A DNA stretch of 64,000 nucleotides from Calycina herbarum (Eukaryota > Ascomycota > Leotiomycetes > Helotiales > Pezizellaceae). Below the pieces are notes generated by a model, which did no database searches, was not told the origin of the DNA, and was given only the letters and a program-made list of their open reading frames with translations. This document shows, in pieces, positions 32,205 to 42,831 of the stretch. A program made the translations under genes and the position numbers. The DNA lies in the NCBI GenBank assembly GCA_001414485.1, contig LLEY01000059.1, positions 124,001-188,000 of the forward strand, read 5' to 3'. Each line of letters opens with the position of its first letter. Position 1 is the first letter of the stretch.

Positions 32205-34155
32205 TTACTTTCCAGAGTCTTCCTTCAAACTGACAATACGATTCAGAATAATCTTATCATCAGTACTATCCGAATCAATTGCCTACAATTTGTTAGCATT
32301 TAGCACCATGTATTTTGAAATAGACAACATACCATATAAGCAACACGCATAGCCTGAAATCTAACAGATTCCAAACCTCCCTTTCCAAGTTCAGATTCAC
32401 CAGCTGCCTCAGGCCATGGAGCCCGGCGTTTCACTTCGTCAAAACCAGACTCTATCACAGCATCGGACCAAATTTCTTCGCTATTCGGGTTGATATCGTT
32501 CAGGAAACCGCCCTCAGCATCCTCTGGCTTCTCAGACTTGAAAAGCTGGTTGTGGATTCGAACCTCGACATTTCTTGATCCCTCTGCAACCCAGTGAATG
32601 TAGGTCTTTGGCTTCTTCCCTTCTTTATCATAAACAGCACGAACTTCTTTGACCTTGTCGCCGTCTTTCGTAAATGATACCGCCTTGATAGGATATGGTA
32701 CCTGAAGCAGTCCAACAGACTTTCCTGGCGCAAGTCGGAAGTAGTCTTTGCTATCAACCTCTCGGAAATCGCTTCTCTCGATGTAGACAGTCTTTGTCAT
32801 TTTAACCTTGTGGGTTCCCATTGCTGGAATCTTTGGAGAAAATGGAACGTCGACTTCTGTCTCCTCGGCATCTTCAATCACAACTGGAATGGGATCGAGA
32901 ACCAACATTAGCCGCGGTACGGTCCGTTCGAGATATCTTCGCACTGTCTGATCGAATCGTGCAATTTGAATGTTTGTTGGAGAAGTGGTGACACCAAGGT
33001 CGTTGACGAATTCAAGAATAGCTCCCGGAGGCACACCACGTCTTTTGATGCCAATCAAAGTATACAGTCTTGGGTCGTCCCACGCTCTAACATATTTCTC
33101 ATTTACCAATTTGGCAATCTTTCGTTTCGAGAGAACAGTTCCAGTGAGGTTCAATCTTCCATATTCTCTCTGCATTGGCTCGTAGACTTCCAACTTCTTG
33201 TTCAACCATTCATATGATACCCTCGATAGTATGAATTCCGTCGTACAAAGTGAGTGTGTGATGCCCTCGAAACTATCACAAATACAATGCGTGAAGTCGT
33301 AAGTTGGGTATATCTTCCAGGTATCTCCTGTCCGGTGATGCGTGGCGTCCAAAACTCTGTAAGCAGCAAGATCCCACATCTGAGGGTTGCCGTCCTCAAT
33401 GTTTTGCTTCATTCGCAGAAATGCCTCTCTTGGTTTGTATTTGCCATCCCGCATTCCACGGAACTCCTCAAGGTTCTTCTCTACAGTCTGATTCGCATGT
33501 TCGCATCGAAATCGGGGGCCATGTGCTTCTCCTCCTCTCTGAGCCTTGATTTCGGCATCTGGAATATAGTTAGCAGAGCTCATTGGCATTGAGTGTTTTA
33601 CGTACCCCCACAATGGCACACATAAGCACCCTCCTTCTTGATAAGCTCTTCTGCCTTTTCGTAGAGCTTTCCAAAGTTGTCACTGGAATATGTAATAGCA
33701 CAAGGTTCGAATCCTAGCCACTTGACCATTTCCTTGATAGCGGTAAAGTACTTCTCCTCCTCCGCCTCCGGATTCGTATCGTCAAATCGTAAATAACATT
33801 TTCCACCATGGTACTTTGCAAATCCGAAATTGACGGCAATTGCCTTTGCGTGACCAATATGGAGGAATCCATTGGGTTCGGGTGGAAATCGTGTGACAAC
33901 TGGCTTTACTGGACGCTCCTTGTAAACATCGTCTAGAAATCCTTGGGCAAACATATTCATGGGCTCCGCTTTGACTGGTTCCGAGGCCTTTGGTGCAGCA
34001 GCTGCTTTTGGGGGTGCTTCTGCTTTTGCCTTTGCTGATGCTGCCTTCTTTGCGCGTTTGGCTAGTCGTTTCTTCAATTCTCCCTTGGAGACCATCTCCC
34101 CCGTTTCCTCATCCAGTTGGAGCTTCGCCACATTCTCTGTAATGGCGTCCGCCAT
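32205..34155 (-). CDS. GLN4: Glutaminyl-tRNA synthetase, cytosolic
   Basis: Model: join(32205..32282, 32333..33558, 33606..34155), 617 residues; introns of 50 and 47 nt, phases 0 and 1. It charges tRNA-Gln with glutamine using ATP. The class I signatures are HIGH at 99-102 in [16 protein letters not shown] and the KMSKS-equivalent VLSKRKI near 325. Glutamine-enzyme blocks include [34 protein letters not shown] and the anticodon-binding barrel part ([20 protein letters not shown]). The N-terminal ~65 residues are a Lys/Ala-rich extension ([19 protein letters not shown]), a common eukaryotic tRNA-binding appendage shorter than the full yeast N-terminal domain. The last exon ends in the conserved-looking [16 protein letters not shown]. 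No organelle signal is obvious. Confidence 0.95.
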
Positions 34156-34472
34156 GATTGCTAGATTGCCTTTTTTTCGTGCGTGCGGATGTATTATGTA
34201 GCGTAGAAATTGAAGGGTTGTATCAATGGATTTTGTAGATTTTTGGTGGGGTTGTTGATTGTTGGAGTCAGAGATATCGCTTTCTTGGAGGGGTTGTTTT
34301 AAAGTGGGTATGACTCAAGCCAGCCCTGTCAGGAGATAACAGGGATGCTGTTACAGCGTGTTTTACTTGTAGCACAAGGCTCACTGAAGCTCAGAGAGCT
34401 CCAGCTCATACCCCGCAGTGTTTACTTTCCAGCCTGCAATCAACACCAGGAAATCCATCGCAGCGTTCGTAC
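34156..34472. promoter_or_regulatory. Divergent promoter between glutaminyl-tRNA synthetase and macro-domain gene
   Basis: 317 bp between divergent starts. It contains GCTCANNGAGCTC-type inverted bits near 34378-34410 (CTCACTGAAGCTCAGAGAGCTCCAGCTCA) but no site I can name. Confidence 0.4.
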
Positions 34473-35355
34473 ATGATCGGAATCAAAAGAATCATGTCTA
34501 CCATCTCAGCCTCTCAGATCCCCTCGGTATCCCTTCTCTATAAAACCAAGAAACTCATCCCTCCCACCTCAAAACCGGCTGAAGCCTCACCCGCTCCATC
34601 CCAATCCCTCAACGATCGAATCGGCCTCATCCGAGGAGACATCACCACTCTCGCAGTCGATGCTATCGTCAATGCCGCCAACAAATCGCTACTAGGTGGT
34701 GGAGGAGTCGACGGTGCGATCCACAGAGCTGCTGGACGCGGTCTATTGAACGAATGCCGAAAGCTAGGAGGTTGCGACACAGGTTCCGCCAAAATCACCG
34801 ATGCCTATGAGCTTCCATGCAAGAAAGTTATACATGCTGTTGGCCCAATCTACGATAAGCGTGACGTGGAGGAAAGTGAAAGTCATCTTGCTGGCTGTTA
34901 TACCACCAGTTTGAAGCTGGCGGTGGAAAATGAGTGCAAAAGCATTGCTTTCAGCGCGCTGAGCACTGGTGTCTACGGTTATCCCAGTGATGATGCTGCC
35001 ACTGTTGCTATCCAAGCTGTAAAGGAATTCTTGGAAGGCGAAGACGGTGACAAGTTGGAAAAAGTCATCTTCTGTACTTTTGTGCCAAAGGATGTTGCTG
35101 CCTACAATGACTGGCTTCCGTAAGTTCCCCTTGCCTTGACTCAAATACTCCAATACTGACATTATCAGCCGATTCTTCCCTGCCACAGAAAGCGACTTGC
35201 CAAAAGAATCGGAAGATGAATGGGAGGAAGTCGAAGGAGGGGAATCGGCAGAGAACGGCCCATCATCGACTCAAGACGAAACAACGGAACAGGTTGATGA
35301 CGAGCCAGTAGTAGCGGATAACGAGACAGTCGAGGAGCCAGAGAGCAAGAAATGA
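34473..35355 (+). CDS. Macro-domain protein (MacroD-type ADP-ribose hydrolase)
   Basis: Model: join(34473..35119, 35169..35355), 277 residues, 49-nt intron (GTAAGT...TCAG), phase 2. The macro fold starts at about residue 50: RIGLIRGDITTLAVDAIVNA, then NKSLLGGGGVDGAIHRAAG (the ADP-ribose-binding loop with the Asn and the Gly-rich segment), PCKKVIHAVGP and ALSTGVYGYP (the second loop). These match the MACROD/YmdB group, which removes mono-ADP-ribose from proteins or hydrolyses O-acetyl-ADP-ribose. The N-terminal ~45 residues are basic and Ser/Pro-rich and may act as an organelle-targeting peptide. The C-terminus is a strongly acidic ~60-residue tail (EDEWEEVEGGE). A second ATG at 34494 is also possible. 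Confidence 0.9.
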
Positions 35356-35839
35356 ATGGACATGGACGAGTAATCGGGATTTTATTGGCGTATTGGCGTG
35401 GGTTGGTAGGTTGAATACCTCCATTCGTTCGGCCTGTACAGCAGGACTTTATACAGAACTTAGGTGGCCCAAAGGAACAAACAGCAAAGATAGCAGTCTA
35501 GGGGCGTTTGGAGTCAACTTTGATTCATACCTAAGTAATTATAATAAATTGTGCAATTACTTGCATCGAGAAATTTCCTTCTGCGAAGAACTCTGGTCTC
35601 AGGGTTGTAAGGTGACTAAGTTTTCTTGTGAGCCTCTCAACCGTTGTGTGAAATGGCGTAAGACAATTAAGAATAGAAAAGCGCTCTGTATTATTATAGA
35701 GGGAAACAGAAGTAGCTCATTAAAGCAATACATCATAAATTCAAATGTTCTCATGTGATGAGATCCTGACCCCACCTGCCTCTTCAAGTTGCCTCCATTC
35801 GCAAACGCCTAATAAGAATACGACAGACAACCTTCCAAA
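35356..35839. other. Intergenic, no gene recognised
   Basis: 3' region of the macro-domain gene and promoter of the methyltransferase gene. An open frame at 35393-35758 has no domain and no splice context. Confidence 0.5.
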
Positions 35840-37438
35840 ATGCCCAAACTTGCCAACATTTACAAAGATGAGGTGGATTTTGCAGCTCTTGCTCTCCAGG
35901 ATACTGATTTTGCCAAAGTGTATGTTTTACGAGTTTCCCCTCCCTCGTGCCAATAGAGTCGAGTCGCGATGAACCCCTCATTCTTGATTTGATTTCTGAG
36001 CCTAACATCAATAGATTAAAGTCAAACGGACAAGTCGATTTCAGTAACCCAGATTCGGTCCAACAACTCACAAAGTCACTTCTGAAGAGAGATTTCGGGC
36101 TCAAGATTTCACTACCACCCGATCGGCTTTGCCCACCTGTGGGTTTCTCCTGGTCCCTCGAAGTTCGGAGTTAAGCTAATTTTCCAACTTCTCCAGGTTC
36201 CAAATCGATTGAACTACCTATTATGGATTCAAAGTCTCCTTGCAACGACTAGTGACGGCTACAGCGATGATCATGATCCAGAGAGAGAGGTTCTTGGTCT
36301 TGATATCGGTACTGGTTCAAGTTGCATATATCCTCTATTAGCATGCTCTAAACTTTCGAAATGGAGGTTTGCAGCTACAGGTAAGTGCTGGTTTTCGGAT
36401 TATTAAAACTATGCTAATTAAACGATAGATACCGACGAGAAGAGCATGCAATTCGCAAGACAGAATGTTCAACAAAATGGTCTTGAAAAGAGAATCAAGC
36501 TGCTGAAGACACAGAACGGTGATCCTTTGCTGCCCCTTGATGTTATTGGGGTTGAAAAGTAAATAATCCATGCTTTATTCCGAAGGATGAAATGCTGATT
36601 ATCATACAGTATCGATTTCTCCATGTGCAATCCACCATTCTATCAATCTAAAGCCGACATGATAGCTTCCGCCTCCGCAAAGCAACGCCAGCCATTTACA
36701 GCATGCACAGGATCAGGGAGCGAGATGGTTACTCCAGGTGGAGAAGTTGAATTTGTTTCTCGCATGATTACAGAGAGTCTTGAACTGCGAGATCGAGTAC
36801 AATGGTACACCTCCATGCTAGGGATATTTTCCAGTGTGGGGAAATTAATCGAAAAGCTCAAGGAGAATAAAATCGACAACTACGCTGTGACGGAGTTTGT
36901 GCAGGGGAAGAAAACGCGACGATGGGGGATTGCATGGAGTTTTGAGGATTTGAGACCGAGAATGTGTCTTGCTAGGAATATTGCTACTGGTGCTAATATT
37001 ACGAAAGCTTCGCTACCTTTTCCATCTGAGTATCATATTATGGTATGTTTGCCTCTGAACAGTTCTGGAAGATTGTGCTGATGTTTATAGTTTGGAAGCG
37101 GCGTTGATAACGCAGAGGCTGGTCGACAAATCAATGATATTTTATCGAAGCTACCGATGAAATGGATGTGGAAAGCATCGATCTTGACGGGAATTGGGTT
37201 TGCTCAAAAGGCAGTATGGTCTCGTGCAGCTCGGAGAAATGCCCCTAAATCTCAAGATACAAATATGGATGAGGATGAAGATGAAGCTGCTCTGGGAGTT
37301 AAGATCTATTGCGGAGAGGTGCTTGAGAATGAGACCCAAAAGAGAGTTACTATTAGATGGATTAAGGGAGTTGATGCCGTACTTTTTGAAAGCTTCTGTG
37401 GGATGTTGAAGAGGAAGCTGGATGAGTTACAGAAATGA
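35840..37438 (+). CDS. METTL16-type (DUF890) RNA m6A methyltransferase
   Basis: Model: join(35840..35919, 36015..36138, 36197..36380, 36429..36558, 36610..37042, 37091..37438), 432 residues. All five introns (48-95 nt) are GT-AG and in phase. Members methylate adenosine N6 in U6 snRNA and some hairpins using S-adenosylmethionine. Seen: N-terminal FAKVLKSNGQVDFSNPDS, RLCPPVPNRLNYLLWI, the SAM-binding loop LGLDIGTGSSCIYPLL, ATDTDEKSMQFA, and the catalytic NPPF in DFSMCNPPFYQS. The later WYTSMLG and RWGIAWSF blocks are typical of the family. The C-terminus (VTIRWIKGVDAVLFES) lacks the vertebrate VCR domains, as expected for fungi. An acidic insert DEDEDEA occurs near residue 375. Confidence 0.93.
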
Positions 37439-38113
37439 ACTCTAGTTGAAGTTAAATTATAGCACTGGCACTACCCAGTAAGTAGCAAACTTAGTGTAAT
37501 AGACCATAAAACGTCATCTGATAATTAGCTCTTGTTGTTTTCAACGATTTACCTATCCTATTTACAATTACTTGCACTATTTCGTTAAATTGCGGTAGAA
37601 CATCGTTTCTCCACGGCCGCTTTAACGACTGACAGATCCTCACTCGTCACCCCACCACCTTTCCCATCTATGCTGCGCAACCTCACAACATCCCAACCTC
37701 GACCACCTCTGGCGGCTCTCTCTTTCTCTCACCCTCTCCATCTTTCTCCGCCCAGTATTCATTGAATCAGCGTCTTTGTATAACCTCCTCCTACCGGTCG
37801 AGCAGGGCTGGCCATTTCTAATCTTGCGCGTATTCACTTCTCCATCTCGTCGGAGGCACTGCCAACAGCTTCCTTGGTCAATCTCCACTGCCAACTTTCA
37901 ACAGATCAATCTACTTTTCCCCCTTCTTTCGTTTCGGCGCATACCTCGCCACCTCTGTTCTCTTCTCTTATTTACCTCTGGTCGCGCCAGTCGATCTTTG
38001 TCCTTTGATCCAGCCGATCTGTTGAAAGGTTTGTCTTTACCTTATCCAGCCATCCGCTCTTACTAACCTCATAAGCAGACCGATAAGGAACACCACCCTA
38101 TACTCATTTCACG
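37439..38113. other. Intergenic, CT-rich promoter of the next gene
   Basis: The segment 37640-38100 is markedly pyrimidine-rich on the plus strand (many TCTCCA/CTTTC runs), typical of a fungal promoter and long 5' leader. Open frames within it are compositional artefacts. Confidence 0.5.
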
Positions 38114-39079
38114 ATGGCGAAGGAAGAAGAACCTCCGCATCCCATATTAGTGGAGGTGGTTGAAAATGACGACACCATTCCCCCTACGAAAGAGAAGAGC
38201 CGCACGAAGAGCCGTTCCCTACCAACCCCCAGAAACCCCTTAACCATCGCCAGAGCGCAAAAGACACTGTCAACAATCTTCAAGAAACCAGCTCCAAAAT
38301 TCCCACGCTTCATGGACCTACCGATGGAAATCCGAATGCAAATATGGGAGGAATCATTCGAGTCTCGAGTCCACGAACTACATCCTTGCGCAAAACTCTA
38401 CAATGACCGAATGACCTTCCGATCCAACAGCAGTCAAACACCGGCTATATTTCATGTGTGCAGGGAGTCGAGGATGATTGCTCTGCAGAATTACCAAATC
38501 ATGAAGTTTGATCCGGCGAGAGGAGCTACGGGAAAGGGCATACTTCGATTCTATTTCCATCCTGAGCGGGACACGCTGTTACTCAACAGTCTTATGGGTT
38601 TATTCATGATGTTTGTGCTCTTGGAGGAGGAAGCGGATTATGCTGGTACTATGAAGGGATGGCAGACAGTTGCATTTGATGCTGAGCGCGCACAACTAAT
38701 CACTCTACTCTCTGGTATCCACGGACATGCACCACAACCACGAATCAAGGAAGTGTTCCCTTCTCTACAGAGACTCATCATTGCGTTCGACTATACAAGT
38801 AGGGGAAAGACACGTTTCAGAACTTCAGTATGGCCGGGCGAGAACGGCACTTCGCTCAAGAAGTTCCCATGGCCAGTTATGGAGTCGACGGAATTTGACA
38901 ACATATTCAATCCTATGAGGGAATATCTTCAGAACGATTTCGAAAAGGGAAGTGTGCCAGAGATTCACGTTGCCAAGGTCAAGAGGAAGACATTCATCAG
39001 AGGGGACATTCGGTATGTATTCAGGAAAAGCTGTGCTTTCGTTGGAGTTCGACCGAGGGGTATATTCAGGCGCATTTGA
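38114..39079 (+). CDS. 2EXR domain protein
   Basis: A single exon of 321 residues. After a basic, Pro/Ser-rich N-terminus (about 60 residues), the segment FPRFMDLPMEIRMQIWEESF, followed by a conserved TPAIFHVCRESRMIAL, is the hallmark of the fungal 2EXR family (F-box-like start, then the CRESR motif). The central part has alternating hydrophobic and aromatic stretches (LRFYFHPERDTLLLNS). These proteins are very numerous in Pezizomycotina and their molecular function is unknown. The C-terminus ends with the basic GIFRRI. A splice donor could lie at IRGDIR-GTATGT, so an alternative 3' exon cannot be excluded. Confidence 0.82.
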   Translation: MAKEEEPPHPILVEVVENDDTIPPTKEKSRTKSRSLPTPRNPLTIARAQKTLSTIFKKPAPKFPRFMDLPMEIRMQIWEESFESRVHELHPCAKLYNDRMTFRSNSSQTPAIFHVCRESRMIALQNYQIMKFDPARGATGKGILRFYFHPERDTLLLNSLMGLFMMFVLLEEEADYAGTMKGWQTVAFDAERAQLITLLSGIHGHAPQPRIKEVFPSLQRLIIAFDYTSRGKTRFRTSVWPGENGTSLKKFPWPVMESTEFDNIFNPMREYLQNDFEKGSVPEIHVAKVKRKTFIRGDIRYVFRKSCAFVGVRPRGIFRRI

Positions 39080-39487
39080 GGTATGGATTGGCAGCACAGG
39101 CCATGGAATTGAAGGGGAAAAGCGATGTGCTCATCTAGCGGGTTTGGCGTTTGGGGGGTTTGCGATGGGAAGGGGAATTTATTTCGAGGAGTTTTCGGTG
39201 AATGCCTGGCATGTACTGTACGGAGGATTTGCCTCATTACATATTGGCAGAGTCAGGTTAAATAGCACCTCGCAAGCGTTTTTAACATGGATCTGATTTG
39301 CTATTCATCGTTTTGTTCATAAAAATCGTGCTTGCTTTTCCTTCCGGAAGAAAATAATGTGATACTCCTGTTTTCCCAGCAGAAAAAAAGGCATTTATGC
39401 AGTTTCATCACCTCATTTAATCGTTGGCCACTAGGGCCTCTATTCACACCTCAATGGCCTCATACCCTTAGTGTCCAAGTCTACAAT
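39080..39487. other. Convergent intergenic region
   Basis: 3' UTRs of two converging genes; no coding or repeat signal noted. Confidence 0.5.
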
Positions 39488-40352
39488 CTACCACTTGGCC
39501 TCCTTGCGGTCAAGGAATCCCTTGAGGATGGCAAGCAACTTTTCCAAAGCGGCCAACCAGGTTCTCATCTCCTTCAAGACTTTCTCCTCGTCCTCACCGA
39601 GCTTGATGTAGAAGTCCTTTCGGTAGGGGCAGGCACTCATAGCGGCGCTGAAGATGGGCTTCACCATGAAGGAGTGGTGGGGTTTGAGGGTTGTGCCGTA
39701 GGCGTTTCGGAAGGAGGCGGAGAGCTCTTCGCCGGCGGTTGCGATGTTTTGGGAGAGGGCGATGGCTGTGAAGTCAAGGGCACTGTAAGGAATATAAAGG
39801 TTAGTACATTATTTTGAGGAAAATGTATGTAGGGGATGGGAGAGGGGGGGGGAAGGGGACTCGTGGCATAGTGGGGCAGGTATGTGTTGTGGAAGAGAGG
39901 GGAAATGCATACCGTACGAGCCAGACTAAGCCTTCTGTTGCGACGTGTTTCTTTGTTGCTAGCTCGGCGATGACTAGTTCTTGGAGAGTGGCAGAATCAG
40001 CTGGGGAGGCGAGCTGTCTGTCACGGATTTTCTGTCACTTGTTAGCTCTCCCTTTCATTAGACTAGACCATTGAGGGGTGGGAGTGGTACCTTGACATTT
40101 CCTAGAATGTCATTCTTGACAGGAGTGAATGCCACGGATCCGAGAACATCTGCAAACCCATAATCAGTTCTTTTAGTTATTGAGGCAGAAAAGGGGGGTC
40201 CTACCAAATAAAGTAGTCAAGGACTCGGAAGCTTCGAGGAACTCGGTGGTGGAAATGGCGTTGTCTTTCTCGCTGTTGACGGGGACGTCGACGTAGGATT
40301 TCTTGAGGGTATCGAGGAAGGTTCCTCCTGGTGGGTAGGCGTTTGTGGACAT
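39488..40352 (-). CDS. HET-C2: Glycolipid transfer protein, HET-C2 type
   Basis: Model: join(39488..39782, 39913..40031, 40091..40149, 40205..40352), 206 residues, the usual GLTP length; introns 130, 59 and 55 nt, all in phase. The protein moves glycosphingolipids between membranes. Sugar-headgroup residues known from human GLTP are present: D-I-L-G-N-V-K-K (Asp, Asn and Lys at the right spacing), the stacking Trp in GLVWLVRALDF, and His in LKPHHSF. The N-terminus GTFLDTLKKSYVDVPV and the closing WLAALEKLLAILKGFL agree with Podospora HET-C. In that fungus allelic variation of this protein controls heterokaryon incompatibility. Whether this copy has an allorecognition role here cannot be told from one allele. 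Confidence 0.94.
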
Positions 40353-41585
40353 GTTTGCTTGTTTGGAATTGGGGATTTGGAGTTGTGAGGTTGTTGAATT
40401 GGGGAGGGAGGTGGTGCGAGACGAGAAGGAGCTCACCGTTCAATGAGGGGCATTGAATTGAGGACAGGGGTATGGGATATCGGTCTTGGCATGGTCACGA
40501 GTACCCCATTTCCCCTTTTCTTTGGAATTGAAGCTATATAAATTATGATACAAGAGAGTTATTTTACCGAGTCTGGAATGCCACTTCGTCCCAGGCCAAA
40601 TAAAAGTCGGTAGCTTAAAGCATCGGAAATGTGGCAATTGCGCTTATTTGGCCTGGGACGAAGTAGCATGGCTAGCCGTTGATCAATTAAGAATGCACTC
40701 AAGGTTGATTTGGCAGGTATAGCGCCCCATTCCCCGTTATCGATTCCAGTTTTCTTTTCATTCAATTTCTACCTATGCGATGTTCTTCCTAGCAATTGGA
40801 GTTGCTGCCTCCCTTTTTATTCATCTTGAACCTCCATCCTTACACCCCGCGTGTTGTGGGTGTGTTTCTAAATTCGGAGCTGCTTCAATAAAAAGGTTAG
40901 AATTAGAAGCTACCAATTTCCATACAATGTTGTATAATTTCTTAGAGATGTCTCGTTATTCTATTCTAGAATTGGGTACCATGTTACGGACACTCACAAG
41001 TCCAGATAATGGAAGCCTCACTACAGCCAATACCAATTCATGTTTCCCAGCTTGTGAGACTCGAAGCTACTTGAAGTTCACTTCAATGGTTTCACATCGA
41101 CCTCGAAGGATTCCGGAAGGTGGAATAGGAATACGAAAATACTTGGTCATCGCCTGGTCAACACGATGGAAAGCCTTGACAACTCAATACAACCCAGCCC
41201 GGCTTCGCATCAACGGCGAAACAACACACTGGCGAGGTTGGCTTCTTCGACACCAAGTGGGTTTATGGGGTTCATGCCGATATCAGTGGTGGTGTTTTTT
41301 CTCAACTCTGCTGGGTAGACGCTGGTGTCTGCAAGAATGCTGGAAATTTTGTGGTATTTTTGTTAGATTCGATGAGAGCTCTAGAGCGCGTTGGCGTACG
41401 AGTTGGTTATTGTAGATAATAATGTTGGATATATCAAACCAATCCATGCGAAGCTTCGTTCTCTAGTGAACATTTGGCACGTTTCCGCTAAAGGGCGCGG
41501 TGGTCGTGTCTTTTTGACCAATTATAGCTTCCAACCTGCCGGATCACTGGACGGTTGAAATCATTTTGGTATATTCCATTGTGAG
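40353..41585. other. Intergenic, with an inverted-repeat element and unresolved coding-like fragments
   Basis: The inverted-repeat element at 40583-40664 is listed separately. From about 40780 to 41420 a 211-codon plus-strand ORF begins with a possible signal peptide (MFFLAIGVAASLF), but its later part is rich in Trp/Arg/Cys and looks out of frame. Another frame at about 41180-41410 reads more protein-like. It may be a decayed or multi-exon 5' part of the HExxH gene. I could not build a consistent model. Confidence 0.3.
40583..40664. mobile_element. Short inverted-repeat element (MITE-like), 82 bp
   Basis: Positions 40583-40603 and 40644-40664 are perfect 21-bp inverted repeats beginning ACTTCGTCCCAGGCC. 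The match extends outward to about 26 bp with one mismatch. A 40-bp spacer separates the arms and has no ORF. This is either a miniature transposon (mariner-like ends are conceivable, with no clear target duplication) or a strong RNA hairpin in the HET-C2 upstream region. Confidence 0.6.
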
Positions 41586-42686
41586 ATGATTTCTGCTGCT
41601 TCTGGGTCAAGGAGGACAGCATTCGAATGCTTAAAATACAATCAAAAAGCTGTCAACTCTTTCAATCTTTCCTCTGATATCCGAAAGTTTTCCATGGAGG
41701 ATCTCAGGCCAATATCTGTGGGTGTCGCGTTCCGCAAGGAATTCAGTCTACGTAAGCTAAAAATCGCGCCTTAAAATCAAGTTTGAACTAACTCGAAAGA
41801 AGCGAACGTAAGTAGAGAAACCTGATTGGTTGGTTTGACGTATTAATCCTCTATTTCAGGTGAAAGCTTATTTCTCATCCGACATGGTGAGGTATCGCTT
41901 TGGTGAGGACGATATAACACAAAATTGCAACAACAGGCAGACTGCTGGTTTCAGTTCAGTGATGAGCGAGACAGATAAAGCAATAGTGATATGCACACAA
42001 AATGGATGGAGGGGGGCGGATACTTTAGACACAAGCAAAGGAGTGGGAACATGGCTTGGCGATATCGAGTCAAAGTCTCTGACATTCATCCATGAAATTG
42101 TCCATCTTCTCCCTGAAGTTGGCCCAAAAACTCAAGATTTGAGTAAACAACTTCCGCCGCCTAGTGTCACTTTGACAAACGACGATGGCACACCGAATGT
42201 TGCTGGTTGGCCAGGAGATCCAAACAACTTCATCGAGAAGTCAGGGGATCCAGCAGGTATTTCAAAATATGCCAACCACGCGAATGTTTGTCACTGATTC
42301 CTCCCAGACAGCACCACGGAAATTCTATTACTCGCCCTTGGTAAGTGCCTCCTAACACTCAATTATCCATTCAATCTCTACAAGCTATCATGACCTAACT
42401 TGTAACAGCACAAGAGAAACTTCTCATTGATCAACCCCTGCTTGGTGGAGCAAAAGTGGATGTTTCATTCAACCCTCAAAGTACAATTTTAACTCTAATT
42501 CGGTTCATTCATAGTGAACATCATTCTGACTAACTTTTGGTGCTAGATTTTGCCTGGGCAGGTACTGCAGCCTACCTCGCTCGAAATGGTGCAATGATGG
42601 ACTACAGTACAGGAAAAGCGGAGGAGATCACACAGAGCCCACCAATGGGACCGGCACTACCCGCAAACCCGCCTACAAAACACTGA
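41586..42686 (+). CDS. HExxH metalloprotease-like protein, 5' end uncertain
   Basis: Model: join(41586..41751, 41800..41807, 41860..42256, 42308..42340, 42409..42480, 42547..42686), 271 residues if it starts at 41586. Every junction is GT-AG and in phase. The 8-nt second exon is required to keep frame. The zinc-binding helix is HEIVH in LTFIHEIVHLLPEVGPK, preceded by a cysteine-containing core (ITQNCNNRQTAGFSSV, IVICTQNGW). Later FAWAGTAAYLARNGAMMDYS may supply further ligands. This resembles secreted fungal M35-like or related zincins. I do not see the aspzincin GTxxDxxYG motif, so the family is not certain. No signal peptide is present at this start, so an upstream exon probably exists. Confidence 0.55.
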
Positions 42687-42831
42687 TGGATGTTCACTGC
42701 ACTGCTGGTTCGCTTCCTGTTTGTTCTAGTTTGAAAATGCTGACCGTAGTGGGATGGCTTGGTCTTCTGAGAAAAAGTTAGATAGTTACAATTTTGGATT
42801 TCGTGTATTCTTACTTTGTATTCCCGCGTGA

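Noticed and set aside
40780..41415. 211-codon plus-strand ORF with a possible signal peptide
   Set aside because: The later half is Trp/Arg/Cys-rich and reads as an out-of-frame translation; no intron model links it convincingly to the HExxH gene.
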